Position numbers and translations under genes: made by a program
Shown here: positions 46,247 through 58,987 of the stretch, one piece after another
Layout of the letters: every line of letters starts with the position of its first letter
Numbering within the stretch: the stretch's first letter is position 1
Source: Cladorhizidae sp. MBARI D1340-BT2
Taxonomy: Eukaryota; Porifera; Demospongiae; Poecilosclerida; Cladorhizidae
DNA: 64,000 bases
Direction: 5' to 3'
NCBI GenBank assembly: GCA_028752905.1
Contig: JAQNBH010000015.1
Coordinates: 15,564,156-15,628,155, forward strand
The notes under the pieces: generated by a model
The model's input: the letters and a program-made list of their open reading frames with translations, nothing else
The model's database searches: none
Told to the model about the DNA's origin: nothing

Positions 46247-46340
46247 ATGGTCTCAGATTACTCCTGTATGATGGTCTCAGATTACTCGTGTAGGATGGTC
46301 TCAGATTACTCCTGTATGATGGTCTCAGATTACTTTGCTT
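46247..46340 (-). repeat. Array of about four 24-bp repeats (right arm, inverted)
   Basis: Units of ATGGTCTCAGATTACTCCTG+TATG are repeated three full times and once in part. Together with 45832-45927 they form an inverted pair around about 319 bases of unrelated AT-rich DNA. No coding frame lies between the arms. Confidence 0.95.
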
Positions 46341-47870
46341 GATTTTGAATTCGTACTTTCCCATGTATTTTTTTGGCTTTTGTTGTGGCTAGTATATATG
46401 AGGGCTAGAGGCAGGTCCAGGGCTAGGACTAGGAATGGCACATACATGTGCATGAGCATGTCACTCTTCCTGGTTTTGTCCTGGTTTTAGCCCTAGGCAC
46501 AATAAAACAAAAACAAATACACGGGTACAAATTACACCATACATAATTAAATGGAGCATCAACTGAGATTGGTTTTAGTGGAGTGTGCTGATTGTCGAAG
46601 TTTATGGGCAGGGTTTTGTGTGGTGAAAAGGAAATTTAGGGTGGAAGGAGAGTTGGAGGTAGTGGACTCACATGCAGCATGTGAGGGATGTTCATGAGGA
46701 TGAGTGACAAGAAGAGAAGGGAGAGAAATAGAGTCAAGGAGAGGTGTGGTATGTATCAGGGTGGAGATCTCAGTTGTGAGATGAAGGCACCATGGAAATG
46801 TAGTATTGTACCGTTAGGAATTTGATGTGGATAGGAAGGATTGGATGTGATTGAGGGCATTGAAGGGGCTGAAGAGTGGGTGGCAGAATGAAGAAATAGA
46901 TGTAAAGAAAGGAGAGTCGGGTAGGTCTAATGTTGGGCAGATTTGTGGGGTGATGGAAGAGGTTTTGGTTGGTTAAACAGGGTTATTATGAGGATGTGCT
47001 GAAGTGTACTCCCTCCCATCCCCCTCCTCTCCGTACCCACCAAAACTATCATCCTATTAAATTAATTATGACATGTATAATATATACAAGATATTGATCC
47101 CAGAGTTAGTTCTGCTTAGTACCACTGGTAAAAATCAATTAAGACATTACTCATCAGCATTATATCACTTGTTTGCTTGTACATATATATGATTATGGGA
47201 CAAGGTCATAGTAGGCATGTGAGTTCTGGAATTCCACTTACAACCAATTGTTCAATTTTGCCTCTGTTCACTTGCCAATGAGTAAGGAGGTTATTGCCAT
47301 CTGGTTGGCTATCACATCAGCTATTATGCTTGAAGGATCATAGATTCAGATCATTTCCACAGTCCCTTCCATTTCAGTGGGACTGTAAGGGGTCACGTTT
47401 ACTAAAAACAGGGCATGGTACCTATTCCAACCATCAACTAGGAATTAATTTATGGAATCTCATACAAGAATTACTCTTCAGCTACTATGTTCTCTCATAT
47501 CATACCTTATAGCAATGTAGTGCACGTGATCCTGTCCCCTCACAACTCCCACTGATAAAGAAATTATGCATAAAGTTTGAGTGCATTAATCAAATACATT
47601 GAATGAGAAGCACAAATATAACACAGAACTTACAGAATGCTGTCAAAAGCCAAGCAAACAGATTGGCACATGTTGGTCTGATAAATGGACACACCCTAGA
47701 ATTTACTTAGCTAGCTTTGTTTGTCTGCTGTCTGTCCGTTAGCAGGATTACACAAACATTTGTGGATGGATATTTTCCATAAAATTTTATGCATTTTTTA
47801 AGCTTGAGTAAAAAACCATCCATTAGATTTTTTTGGTGACGTTAAAAGCCACAATCCTCGGTCCTCGGAA
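46341..47870. other. Intergenic, nothing recognised
   Basis: A purine-rich block lies at about 46600-46960, similar to those at 10285, 16260 and 34930. The frame 47294-47512 has no motif. Confidence 0.45.
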
Positions 47871-48760
47871 GGGGGACTGCAACCATTTTCGTAGTGAAGT
47901 GTTTAAAAACTTGTGGTTACCGCTTTATAGCTCCATAGATTCTGTAAACTTCATGGTATAGACTTGTTATATAGCTCAAAAGATAGGTCTCTCTCTGTGC
48001 TCTCTTTTAGCTCTAACTTTACCTAAGTTATAGGAGCTAAAGTGGGTGTACCTCAAAAGCCTGATTGCCTGATTTTGCCACATAAATATCTCCAGATTGC
48101 TAAGTGGCTAGAGAGTTGAAATTAGCACCAGTGGATAGAAGCCCTACAGCACTGTCATGGCCTGGTTGTGTGTCCTTCTTAGCTTCTCTCTTCCGAGGTC
48201 AACCATCACTTGTCTCAGGGGTGCTCTACCTCAGGCCACCCCACCCCATTCATGAAACATCACCAGTCGACCTTGCCATGAGTGAGGGTCTAATATCACT
48301 ACATCAGTGAAATCCATTGAACTCTATATCAATATTATTGTTGATTGTAATTTAAAAACACACACACAAAAAAAGAAGAAGCCCCACTCTATGCAATGAG
48401 CGTTTTCATTAGGAAGTACGTGGTCAAGAACCCAGTTGGAAAATGGAAAAAGATTTTCGTGCATTTTCTAACTACTTTACGTTTTAGCGCCTAATGAATA
48501 CACTCATTGGGTTCCTCTAGCCACTGCTGCTATTTATATGGCAATCAGGTTTTTGAGGTACACCCACTTTAGCTCCTATAACTTGGGTATATAATTATAG
48601 TTATAGCTATGAAAAATATTTTAGTATCAAAAGAGAGTACACAGAGAGACCTATCTTTTGAGCTATATATCAAGTTTATAGCACGTAGTTTGCAGAATCT
48701 TATGAAGGTAAACACAAGTATTTTAACACTTTATCATTAAAATGGTTTCGTCCCCCCCCA
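47871..48760. repeat. Foldback (MITE-like) repeat, family F, next to the ODC copy C promoter
   Basis: The left arm 47871-48115 and right arm 48512-48760 are imperfect reverse complements over about 245 bases; shared blocks include AAGTGTTTAAAA, TATAGCTC and CTAAAGTGGGTGTACCTCA. The centre (48116-48511) has no recognised coding sequence. Single-arm relics of the same family occur at 7951, 11340 and 20120. The right end is 13 bases before the TATA-like box of ODC copy C. Confidence 0.8.
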
Positions 48761-48772
48761 GAAACGATACGA

Positions 48773-48780
48773 TTATATAT
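48773..48780 (+). promoter_or_regulatory. TATA-like box of ODC copy C
   Basis: TTATATAT lies about 97 bases before the first ATG of copy C (48877), a spacing that fits a start site near 48805 and a short 5' leader. Confidence 0.5.
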
Positions 48781-49279
48781 ACCTGCGCTTGCGTATTTTG
48801 CTCAGGCAAACGATTTTGCGGATGTTTGTAGCCCGGCTATTGGTATTGTCGTAGTTCACTATACAAAGCTTTGGGTATGTCTGCAGAAAGAACTTTTCAA
48901 CTGGGCGAACTACTCGTAATGGTTTCTGGAGAAGTGACGTATGTAGATAAGCTAACAGACCAGACTAGTCTTGAGGATTACATTCAATACAAGTGCAGAA
49001 ACTTTGCAGGAAGAGACGTAAGTTACCTAGTTCTAGGTGTCACAAAACCTTATTGTGGTAAGGCCAGTGGATATTGTTAGGATTATTACTAGCCCAAGAG
49101 AGGTCTTTCAAGGCTGTTTTTCACAAGCAGCTGTGAAGAACTTATATGCACAAAAGTGCATATGGCCTGCTACAGGCATTATCACTCTGTATAGTGCCCA
49201 TTTAAAGACAAGAAAATACATGGACAAAAAAGTCTGAGGTAAATATTACAGTGCTGACTATATCTTCCCTAGTTTGGCC

Positions 49280-49440
49280 AATATTGCTGCTCTCAATGAA
49301 GTTGAAACAACTTTCTCAACAATCAATTTAAATTTCCTCCTTGACATTTTGTTCATATGCTCTAGCCTTCATCAGGAACAATGAGTATCTAGCCAAACTA
49401 GAATAATGAGCATCTAGCCGAAGTTTTGAGGAGCATATTT
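49280..49440 (-). mobile_element. Penelope-like terminal fragment in ODC copy C intron 1
   Basis: The minus strand reads CTGATGAAGGCTAGAGCATA, then a degraded GAAAC box and GTCAAG, as in the element end at 55330-55400. A second CATCTAGCC-type remnant follows. It is a short relic without coding sequence. Confidence 0.5.
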
Positions 49441-50019
49441 AAGTGAGTTGTTGAGCAAGATGTTATACCTTTGGCTTTGGCACTGTGGCATGGCCAGGGA
49501 GTTTGACTTGTGGATCCAAAACTCTACCATTGTCCTTTCCCTGGTAAAAAACCCTCCTGGTCTCACCTTTCTTGAGTGGCCTCTGAGGACTACACTGACA
49601 GAGAGATAGACACACTGTCAGAAACAATTGAATTATTTACTTAGAAGGTAATTTCACAGAGTTAAATATCTGCAGTTGATGGTCAACAGATGAATTTCTT
49701 AAACTGCCTGCAGCTGTAATAAAAGATGCAGGCATGGCATTAGATAGTGGGTCTTGAGGATCAGGAGGGTTGTTAACACTGGCACAGAAGGGTGAAGGAT
49801 TCAACACACACCTGGAGTCTTAATAATTATCAACTGTCATCAGCATTTAGGCAGCTAAGAAGCTGCGGATGTAAGTTTTAGCTGTGGTATAAGCTTTGAT
49901 TTTTGAGGAGGGGTTTGTTGCCAACCGACATCTTAAAAAGTTGGTTAGTATTGAGAACTCACTGATTCATAGAAGCACTATCTATTGATAAATTCTCAAC
50001 AAACTTTTAATTGTGTATG

Positions 50020-50165
50020 CAGTGACTTTCCTAATAATCAACTTGAATTTACATGCTCGATATTTTGGTAGATACTTTAGCATTCACCAGGAAACCTTTA
50101 GCAGGACTGATGAAGGCTAAGCCAAAACGTTGAGTGAGTAAATTCAACTTGATTATTGTGTTGTT
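50020..50165. mobile_element. Two Penelope-like ends in opposite orientation
   Basis: Positions 50025-50098 on the minus strand and 50107-50165 on the plus strand carry the same end: CTGATGA (or CTGGTGA), an AAAAC/AAAAT box and AAATTCAACTTGATTATTG. The two copies face each other across about 10 bases, forming an inverted pair. Confidence 0.5.
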
Positions 50166-50839
50166 TTAAGTCCGTCAAAGGTATATTTGGCATTTCTGTA
50201 TTTATTGGTTGAACATAAGCCATCGGGAACATTAATTTTATATGTCAACCTTTTCATTTTCTGAATATAGCGGTTGGGAACATGAGATCATGAGTAAGCA
50301 TGGCAAGTGGTGATTATTATGCACTAGCCCATGGAGATCAATGAAACTTTGTGTTTAGGAATAGATTTGCTGACTACTCTACAGATCTAATTAGGGAATG
50401 GGTTATCTTTCTTTTGTTGTATATACAGGAGGAGGATGATCCTTTCTATGTTGTAGACCTTGGCAGAGTGATGGATAGGCATTCAAGGTGGGAGGCATCT
50501 CTCCCCAATGTACAACCTTTCTATGCTGTAAAGTGCAACGATGACGTGATGCTGCTCAAGATCCTGGCTGCATTGGGCACAGGCTTTGACTGTGCAAGTA
50601 AGGTATGCAATTTTAGGTGAATAGTCAGCAACATATTTGTGAGTAACTAAACAATTCTAGTTATTCATCACACTCAATTTCTGTCATGCACTGCTATCTT
50701 GACCAATGCCAACTTTCAAAAAGTATTTGGTGTGTGGCATTTTTATTCGTGTTTATTCCAGCTCTGAAAACTAAATTTAATCAAATATGAATATTAGATA
50801 ATATATACTTACTGCTGTATTTTTCTATAAGTGATGCCA

Positions 50840-50930
50840 GATATTCCACTCTGGTTATTCATGTTCCTATATTCCACTCTGGTTATTCATATTCTCCCAT
50901 ATTCCACTCTGGTTATTCATTTCTACCATA
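50840..50930. repeat. Short minisatellite in ODC copy C intron 2
   Basis: Three copies of ATATTCCACTCTGGTTATTC separated by short variable spacers. Confidence 0.85.
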
Positions 50931-52991
50931 CTATATACTTGATTCCATAATCTTGATAATGGCAAGATACAACTCATAAAATAACAAATATGAATCTATT
51001 TTCTGAAGCCAGTGTGTTTTGCACAAGTCCTTGAGTTTAACTCTGCAGGTCAATAACATGCTAAAAAATGCTGACACTCTGGGGGTCAATTTAAAAACTT
51101 AGCAATTCAGCAACGACACCTGGCATTGAAATTGAACAGCCTTTCATAATACAAAGATTTAACTGGTAACTCGCAGTGAGTATATAAAGCTAAAGGGCTC
51201 TAGATATGTCAATAAGTCTTACAATTTTTCTCTAAGGACTTCCTTTCTTTAGCAAGTACCCAGGAAAATTTGACCAACATACCTCTTCAAAGCCTTAGCT
51301 AGCTTGGGATACACCATAGACACAGCTGCTCGAGTTCCACACGATGTCTCATGTGGCAGGACTAGTTAGCTGTGCAACATGGTGACCATAATTAATCCAT
51401 TATTGATACATCACAATTGTGGCATGAGAGTTAATGCATGGAGCCTCAGAGAGTCCACTGAGCATGCAGTGGCAGCTAAAGAGTGCAGCATAAGAATCAG
51501 TGAGCATATTTTGAGTAGAGATAGCCAGTACCATGTTTGGACTGGAGGAGTGTACTAAAGAACCACCCTTCCCCCTCCCCCCACCTACCCTGTATTCATC
51601 ACTGATTGTATACATAATATATATATTTGAAGATATAGCTGCAATCTGTTGTCGGAGTGCTTTCGAGTTGGTGTGAAGCATCCAGCTATATACCTCTAAA
51701 CACACACATACATATACAGGTATCCATTATTGTTCCACATAATTTATTTGATGTTAGTTATAGGAAAAGGAAAAAAATGTAAAAACGAGGGAAGGGGTTG
51801 GAGGGAAAGAAAAAAAGTGAATGGATCCACCTAGGGTGGAGATCTTCAGCATCAGGTATATATTCTGGGGGAGAAAAGAATAAGTGAATGATTCCACAGG
51901 ACCAAACTGGGAACCTTAAGTACCAAGCAAACAGACAAACCTACAGAATTTCCCGATTGTTATATATGCAATGACAGGTTGTTATATTATTAGAAAGAGA
52001 TGAAGATGATTCTTGACCTTGGAGTGAGTCCTGATCGCATCATCTATGCCAACACAATCAAGCAGATCTCCCATCTGAAGTATGCTGCCAAAAGAGGAGT
52101 GACGCTCATGCCTTTTGATAATGACCAGGAACTTCACAAAGTGAAGGAGCACTACCCCACTGCCAGGTTGTGTAATATGATCCATGCATTAGCCCAAGAT
52201 TACCACTTCCACCCAATAAAAATACATACTTTAGTTAATGGCAGTTCCACATACACTACAAACTCTCTAAAGTAGGGTTGATGATCCTAATGCAAGAACA
52301 TTCAAACCACAAGGACCATACCTTGTGTGATTGTTGGATTAACTTAGCTGCCATCTGGTCTGGTTGCCCATGGCTCAGTTGTTATTTAGGTGTAATAATG
52401 TGTGTGTTTTGTTGTTGTTGATGGTAACTTGTGTACTTGATAGTCTTTGACTGCCAATGCATCATATTAATTCTCTCTCAACATTTTCATCTGTAAGATA
52501 CTAAGACATTTACCTTTTACTTACTTCCATTCCAGATTAGTCCTGCGTATTGCTGCAGATTCTTCTAGTTCTCCAATGTCATATAGTGCAAAATTTGGTT
52601 GCACCATTTTGGAAGCCAGGGATCTACTCCAAACTGCCTTATCATTGGATTTGAATGTAGTAGGATTAAGGTATTTATACTGCTGCTTCCCACTTACCAC
52701 ACTATTGTAGCGCTCTTTAAGTATTTATTATAGTGATAAATTGTTTAAATAGCTTCCATATAGGTTCTTTTGGTAAGGACCCAGCTTCTTACCAGCATGC
52801 TATGGAGTTGGCCTCTGAGGTATTCCACTATGCTGCCAGTGTGGGCTACCACATGACCCTCCTAGACATAGGAGGAGGCTTTCCTGGAAGAAAGATGTCG
52901 GATGACCTCTTCAAGAACATGGCTGTAAATATCAACAGAAATCTGGAAGTGTTCAGTGATTTTCCTGACTTGAAGGTCATTGCTGAACCAG

Positions 52992-54456
52992 GTGAGAGTA
53001 TACAATAATCTCTAACTTAAGCAATTGTTTATTCTGTGAGTTGGTTGTCATGTACTTCCACTCATCATTCCAAAAGTTCTCCTGTGTAACCTACTATAAT
53101 GTCATGCCATAATAATGCAGTGATGAGGATTCATGGTCATTTAAAAATGAATTATTGTCTATATATACAATGTCCTCCCATGGCATCAAGAGTAGCAGTG
53201 GCTATCAATAGCAAGTAGTGAGCTCTATATTTAGCAATCATATTTTAAGAATATTTTTTCATGATTCAATAGAATGTATGTGTTGGTGTAGTTGGACAAA
53301 GAGGTTTGCCAGCTAGTTAGTAGTGCAGGTTGACTAAGCATGGATGTTCAAGTGATGGCAGGTAGCAGCACTGACAAACATGTATTGATCCAAAGTGCAA
53401 AGGAGACTTTACATGGATTTTGGAGTTGGAAGAAAGCAAAGTATGATGTGTGTTTGTGTCACAAACTTAGCTGCCGCCCTAAAAAAGCTTACATCACATG
53501 TTGGCTCACCGCTTTGATTACACGATCTGCTTTTGTTCTTCCACTGTTCAACAGGTATGACAAAGAACAATCTAGTGAAGAAACTGGTAGTCTACAAAAC
53601 AAACATGCTTGGTAGGACCTTCCCTGATCACGAGTTCTTTTTGGAAAAGTGAAGTATTTGTCTGTGTTTTCTGAAAAGCTCCAAGGTGAGCTTTGGTCCT
53701 GTACTGTAGTACATTCATAGTAACAAATGAGCACCTAGAAGTTGGAACAAACTCACTTGCCCATCCTACCGAGCAAGTCATCACTATATGGATTAAGTAG
53801 AGACTTTCCATGCTACAAGAGTGATGCTAGACCTTGGATAGATAGAGCTTGATCAAACAGGCAAAGAGTGAGTCTCATCTCACATCTATTAGGAAGATTT
53901 GAACTTCTCCATTATAGAAGGACGATAGCGAAGTGAAAGAGCTGTTTTAGACCACAGAAGGTGTGTCCTTTTTAATGGAGGTGTATGTACTTCTTGAGAT
54001 ACAATGATAGATAGCACACACTAAAACCTCAGGGCTCTCAAAGAACAACATAAATCAGTGAAAAAATCTTATTTACATTCACCTGACAGACCTGAACCTA
54101 TGTGGAAATGTACAATGGATATTTAAGCATTCTATAGAAGAGGTGGTGCAGTGGCTAGGAGAGAGCATAGTTTGAATCCATTTCTAACAGAATCATCATT
54201 ATGAACAGTAACACAAGTTAGTTCACCAAGGAAATATTTTTAGAAATTCATATCAGCATTTAGAATATGTGTGAAACATATTATGTATTGCTCATTGCAT
54301 TATGTTACAGATTCGATATTGTCTAGTCCATTTTACCTTCTGCAACCAGACTCTCATGATTCATTAGTCTGCTACAATGACATGCTCTATTTCTTAAAAT
54401 ATCCTGGGGAGAACACTGATATATATATACATTATTATGTATACTATATAATACAG
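52992..54456. other. Intron 5 of ODC copy C
   Basis: This is larger than the matching intron of copy B (709 bases). Frames at 53340-53615 and 53489-53734 show no domain. A TA run precedes the acceptor at 54456. Confidence 0.5.
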
Positions 54457-55360
54457 GATTCTTCTTTGCTTGCTCTTCCTATTCCATTGCTGTCTCTGTG
54501 ATTGGAAAAAAGTGACTAAAAAGAGTGGTGAAGATCCAGTGTACATTTACACAATAAATGAGGGTATACATGGTTCCTTCAGACTTCTTAGTGTCTTTCA
54601 AGCAACGAAACCAATTCCTGTTGCCCTCCAGGTATGAAAACATTATATTTATAATGAAGGGTCATAAAATTATTAATGGTAACAATCCAGTGTCAAATTG
54701 CACTTCTCCCAACTTTTCTATTGCAGGAAACATTGAAATCCAACCACCATCACAAAACCTTTATTTGGGGGCAAACTTTACACTGTAGTGATATAGTCTG
54801 TGAAGCATATATGCCTGAATTGAACATTGGAGACTGGATATATTGAGAATATGGGAGGTTATAGTCTTTGTCTGAGGACAACATTCAATGGTTTCAATGT
54901 GGCCCCTTCATATTACTACATCAGGGAATCTTACAGGTAAAATATGCCAGATTCACTTTACTTGATGTATTATTTTCATATGTTATTTTGTTAGCTCCAT
55001 GTTTTAATCTTTTTTGCTGCTACAGTGAAAAGTTGAAGAGTCTGATGGTTCAACCTCAACAAGAACGACATATATATTCATGACAAGAGAATAATCAACC
55101 ACCAACTTGGTTGGCAAGTGTAGAGCTCATTCAGAAATTACAATTTGACTGTATGTAGTTGTTAGCTAGATTTTATATAGCTAGTTAATTTCAGTCTACT
55201 GGTCAGTTTTATGCATTTGTCAAGTTTGATATTTTATTATAAGCAATATTCCAGATAACTCTGTAGTACTCTGTAAAAATTGGCATAATATAATTGTAGT
55301 GAAGTTAAAACTAATCACAATGACTTTTTCAATAATCAACTAGAAATTTACTCTCTTGAT

Positions 55361-55390
55361 GTTTCGAATAGATGCTCTAGCCTTCATCAG
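55361..55390 (-). ncRNA. Hammerhead-like core in Penelope terminal repeat
   Basis: The minus strand reads CTGATGA, AGGCTAGAGCATCTATTC, then GAAAC. The boxes are exact. The outer stems are weak, so cleavage in the monomer is doubtful. Confidence 0.45.
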
Positions 55391-55679
55391 GAATAATGAA
55401 ATGTTAAGACTCATGTGAGCTTGTTATATACCATTAGCTAACTATTCAACTTCATACAAACCACAACCTGGCATACATGTCCAGCGCATGAAACATGGAG
55501 AAATAACATCAAAACAATAATTATTACTAAATATATACAATGATAAATTACAAGTTAGTTAGTACAAAAGTACCCAAATAAGAACCAATTAACACATTAA
55601 AAAATACACAATAAATAACTGAATAACTAAAAAGCTAACAACAAGTTCAACTCCCGACTGACCCCAAAACAGGTATGTC

Positions 55680-57790
55680 ATTCCCCTGCTGTCTGCCACT
55701 GAGAGAGCCTGAAGGAGGTGAGCATGGGCATTCACCTCTCCAGTTCTTTGCCTTATCCTGATGCTGAGCTACTTCAGGAAATCAATTCTCAATGACTCGA
55801 TGACCATGGGCACATAAAAGTGGCAAGGATCTAGACTGTCATATTTGCCAATTTCTTATCCTCAGCCACATATATAGCAGCTCCAGCTACAGTACTACTC
55901 ACTGCAACCCCAATGTGATTGGGCATATTGGGAAAACGCAGGTCGCATCCCACACCAGTTGCTTGCCATTCTTATGGAACCATACCCAATCAGGCCTTTT
56001 CCATGAGAATGAAAAAATCCCGACAGTTCCAGCCTGGAAGAAAAACCTGCAGATGACAATTCCCGGAATAGGATGTCATTTATGGCTGTCTGTAGAAACA
56101 TTCTTCACTCCTCTTGCAGCTAAGACCATGCATGGTGAGACAATCCATTTCAGCTTGACAGAGCTGACCATTATGGGAACGACACAAAGTGAAGCCATGC
56201 AGATACCCACGGCAACACTGATGGTATCATCTATCCTCAAACCCAGGTATGAGATTGAGAGGGAATTTAGCCATGCACCAGATTCTTTTGTTGAAACAGC
56301 CAAAAGCTGGTCTCGAGCCAAACTTTTCCAGTGCATTTGCAACAAAGATTCCACAGAGTTTCATACCATGCACGCATAGCAGTACTTCTGGAAGCATGCC
56401 ACATGGGGATTGCCGTGATACACAGATCATGCCAAAAGGGAATCATCCACAAAAGTGACAGTGTGTGAAAGAAAGTGAGGTGGCAGGATGGCTTGGGCCA
56501 GGTAATAATTGGCAGCATCTTAGGCTAAGAAGGCTATGAAGGAACTGCATCTTGGCAAATGATCTGAGATTTGTCGTTGTTCAAAATTAACTCAATCTGT
56601 TCAGTTTGTTTGATGAGTTCAAGATCACGAATAACATTGCACACAACTCCGATGACAACTGAATGCAGTTATGATGTAGTGAGAGACAGAAAAGGAGAGG
56701 GGCAAGAGGATCTCCCTGCTGCACCACTTTGGCTGATTGCAAGGACTTGCCATCCCAGAACAAGGAGGATGGTGAAGAGTTCACTGAATGAACAAAAGGG
56801 TAGATTACATGTGCTATGGTATAGATAACTTCCAACATCTTGTTTCTGCGTACAGAATTGAAAGTGTTTTTGATGTCAAACTTTACTGCATGGTTAGATT
56901 GCAAGTTGTTGAGAAACTGCCAGATGGCACGGACAGCTGGGGTGGTAGCAGGGATGTCATCTCCTCACTGACCATGTACCCAGCTATCCTATTGCCATGG
57001 GTCTGAACACACACCCTTTCTTCTCAGAGCCAATTATTATGGTAGTTCCAAAAAAGAAAGGACAGACAGCGGAAAGAATTCTTCCCTCTAGGACCATGGT
57101 AGAGAAAGCAGCAAAGATTGAGAGAAGGAAGGAGATTTCATTAGGATTCTTTAGTATGTGTATGTCCTTCAGATGTTGTGGTCTTAAACCATCAGGACCA
57201 CCAGGCGACACAGGGCAAGGATCTGATTGATTGAGCAACATCCCCTTCTGAAACAGCGAATAAAGGGAAAGATATCAGGGGTGGGTGGGATGGCGCATCA
57301 GGATGAGTTGAGGGGCTGTCTGAGGGCAGAAAAGGTTGAGCCATGGAAACCTCAGAGGAAGCCAAGTGAACAGCTCCTTTAAATCCTCCTCCTCCAGCTT
57401 CTCAGACACTCAGTGACCCAGTGACTCTAAGGGTTCCGGAGCAGTAGATTTACTCTTCCTAATGAGGTTTTGGGGAGCAGGGGGATCTTCCTCCCCTCTC
57501 AGCTGATTATCAACCCCAGGTGCTAAAGACCAATTCTGACCATAACTTGGGGACACTCTTAGACATCTGGAGGTAAAGAGAAATAGCTTCTCCCTTGCAT
57601 TTTGAGAATTGCTGAAAACCACACCTTCCAATATGGTAACAAACTTGAAAGGGCAAGGGCTCTTGGCCCACAAGGGATCCTCTAAAATCTTAGTCCTAAG
57701 TACTTGACAAAAATCGACCGAAAGCGGTGTCTTGGCCATTTCGACAGGCTCTGGAGAAAAAAACAGGTGGATCAACATCACCACATGGGG
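55680..57790 (-). pseudogene. LINE-like reverse-transcriptase element, decayed
   Basis: Minus-strand frames in order are: LSVDFCQVLRTKILEDPLW (57784-57410); GGPDGLRPQHLKD with VLEGR and a PFFFGTTII segment (57241-56984); VKFDIKNTFNSVRRNKMLE and VVQQGDPLAPLLFCLS (56904-56587); LLAVSTKESGAWLNSL and GLRIDDTISVAVG (56354-56076); and a DGKR...D-type end reaching about 55690. The F-D-x-x-N-x-F and Q-Q-G-D-P boxes are RT motifs A and B. The segment that should hold the catalytic Asp pair after CIQLSSELCA is frameshifted. This is a multi-copy invertebrate RT family; a tail fragment of another copy is at 13746-14210. Confidence 0.75.
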
Positions 57791-58987
57791 CTATGTGTAG
57801 ATGGCAACACTGCAGCATGAACTCCTGATGGCTGATTTGATCCTTGGCAGCAGCTATTCAAGAGTTTGTGAATATGAACTAGGCCCACTGAAGTCACAGA
57901 GAAGCATCTCATACAAATAGGAGAGGAAGAGCGAGCGGACATTTTTTTTGCCTATTTATAAATTAGTCTTAGAGATACACTTTAAGCTCATGAGGCCAAA
58001 CACAATAAATAGAATAAAAATATTTATATGAGAATAAAATAGACATAACCAAATGATGATTTTTTTGGTATGATTGTGGTTACAAGTTTAAGGCTGGAGA
58101 AAGGCATACCAGCAGCCAGATACGTCCATTCTACAATTTCAATTGAATCGCTCATACTTTGGTGCTAAGCTGATGTGCAATTCCTCCTTCACTAGCAGTT
58201 CCTTCTACCATCTGGCCTAGTCCAAGATGATGGCTTCCATAGGATCTTCATTATCCTATGCAGGTTCAACAGTTGCATATTTCTCTTTAGCACACTTTTT
58301 ACAGGCATCTTGATGTTCTTTCATTCTGATCTCCAGTCTTCTGTTGATCTCCCTTTATATAGTACTTCCCACAGCAGCAAGGGATGTGGTATACAACGCA
58401 TGAGTGCATACTAGCTGGTAATTCACCTTTCACTCTGCTAAGTTGTGCCCTCAAGAGTTGTCGAACTACCTGCAGACGTGTCTTCAGTCATCCCTGCTAT
58501 AAGGAATCACTACCATAGGATCCTTCTTTTCAGACCCATGATTGCCTGTATCGCTGTACTTTATGCGTTTAGATGATCTATAGAGGAATAATTGATGAAG
58601 GCTTGTACATAACAATTCTCTAAAAGACTCTATTAAGGATGTTCTTCTTTTCCTTTTTCTCCAACAATACTCTCCTGGTTCCATCATTCACCACTCCTTT
58701 TCTGACATTAGGATGAATTTGATCTATAATCAAGGTACCGGTTGGTGTGCATGGGTTTTCTGTGAACTGTTGCAGTTAGTCTTCCGTCTTCCTTAGTGTT
58801 GGTGGCAAATCAGAAAGGGGCACAATTCATCCACTTCAAGCTCCATGGTAAACGGCCTGATGTTCTTCAGATGATCCAACAACTCTTGCTCTATCTCCTT
58901 CATTATGCAGAAGTTATTATCCACAAATCACCTTGGCTGCAGGAAGGCAGTTGTGAGTACTAATTCCTCAAAGAATTCCATGTGAAG

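Larger units (their letters stand above)
48877..55083 (+). pseudogene. Ornithine decarboxylase-like copy C, eight exons, frameshifted
   Basis: The exons are 48877-49017, 50429-50602, 51994-52166, 52536-52670, 52753-52991, 54457-54631, 54727-54936 and 55026-55083, with GT-AG borders and compatible phases. Exon 1 starts MSAERTFQ; it is assigned by position, phase and a strong GTAAGT donor. Exon 2 has [10 protein letters not shown] and PFYAVKCN, the PLP-lysine site. Later exons have LVLRIA, FHIGSF, GGGFPG, EPG followed by FFF, and DWI...GGY. Exon 6 is one base short in an A-run, giving TGA at 54513-54515. Exon 7 lost two bases, giving TGA at 54844-54846, and its active-site segment reads WGQTLH, so the catalytic cysteine is gone. 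If whole, the product would be about 434 residues without a PEST tail. Penelope-like ends lie in intron 1. The promoter and splice sites look intact, so transcription is possible. Confidence 0.88.

Noticed and set aside
45832..46340. Regular 24-bp repeats as a CRISPR array
   Set aside because: Units are directly joined without spacers, the second half is inverted, and the setting is an animal genome.
48104..48310. 68-codon frame as a small gene
   Set aside because: It starts in the left arm and runs through the centre of the foldback repeat, with no motif or splice context.
53340..53734. Overlapping frames in ODC copy C intron as an extra exon or nested gene
   Set aside because: Neither strand shows a domain, and no ODC segment is missing at this point of the protein.
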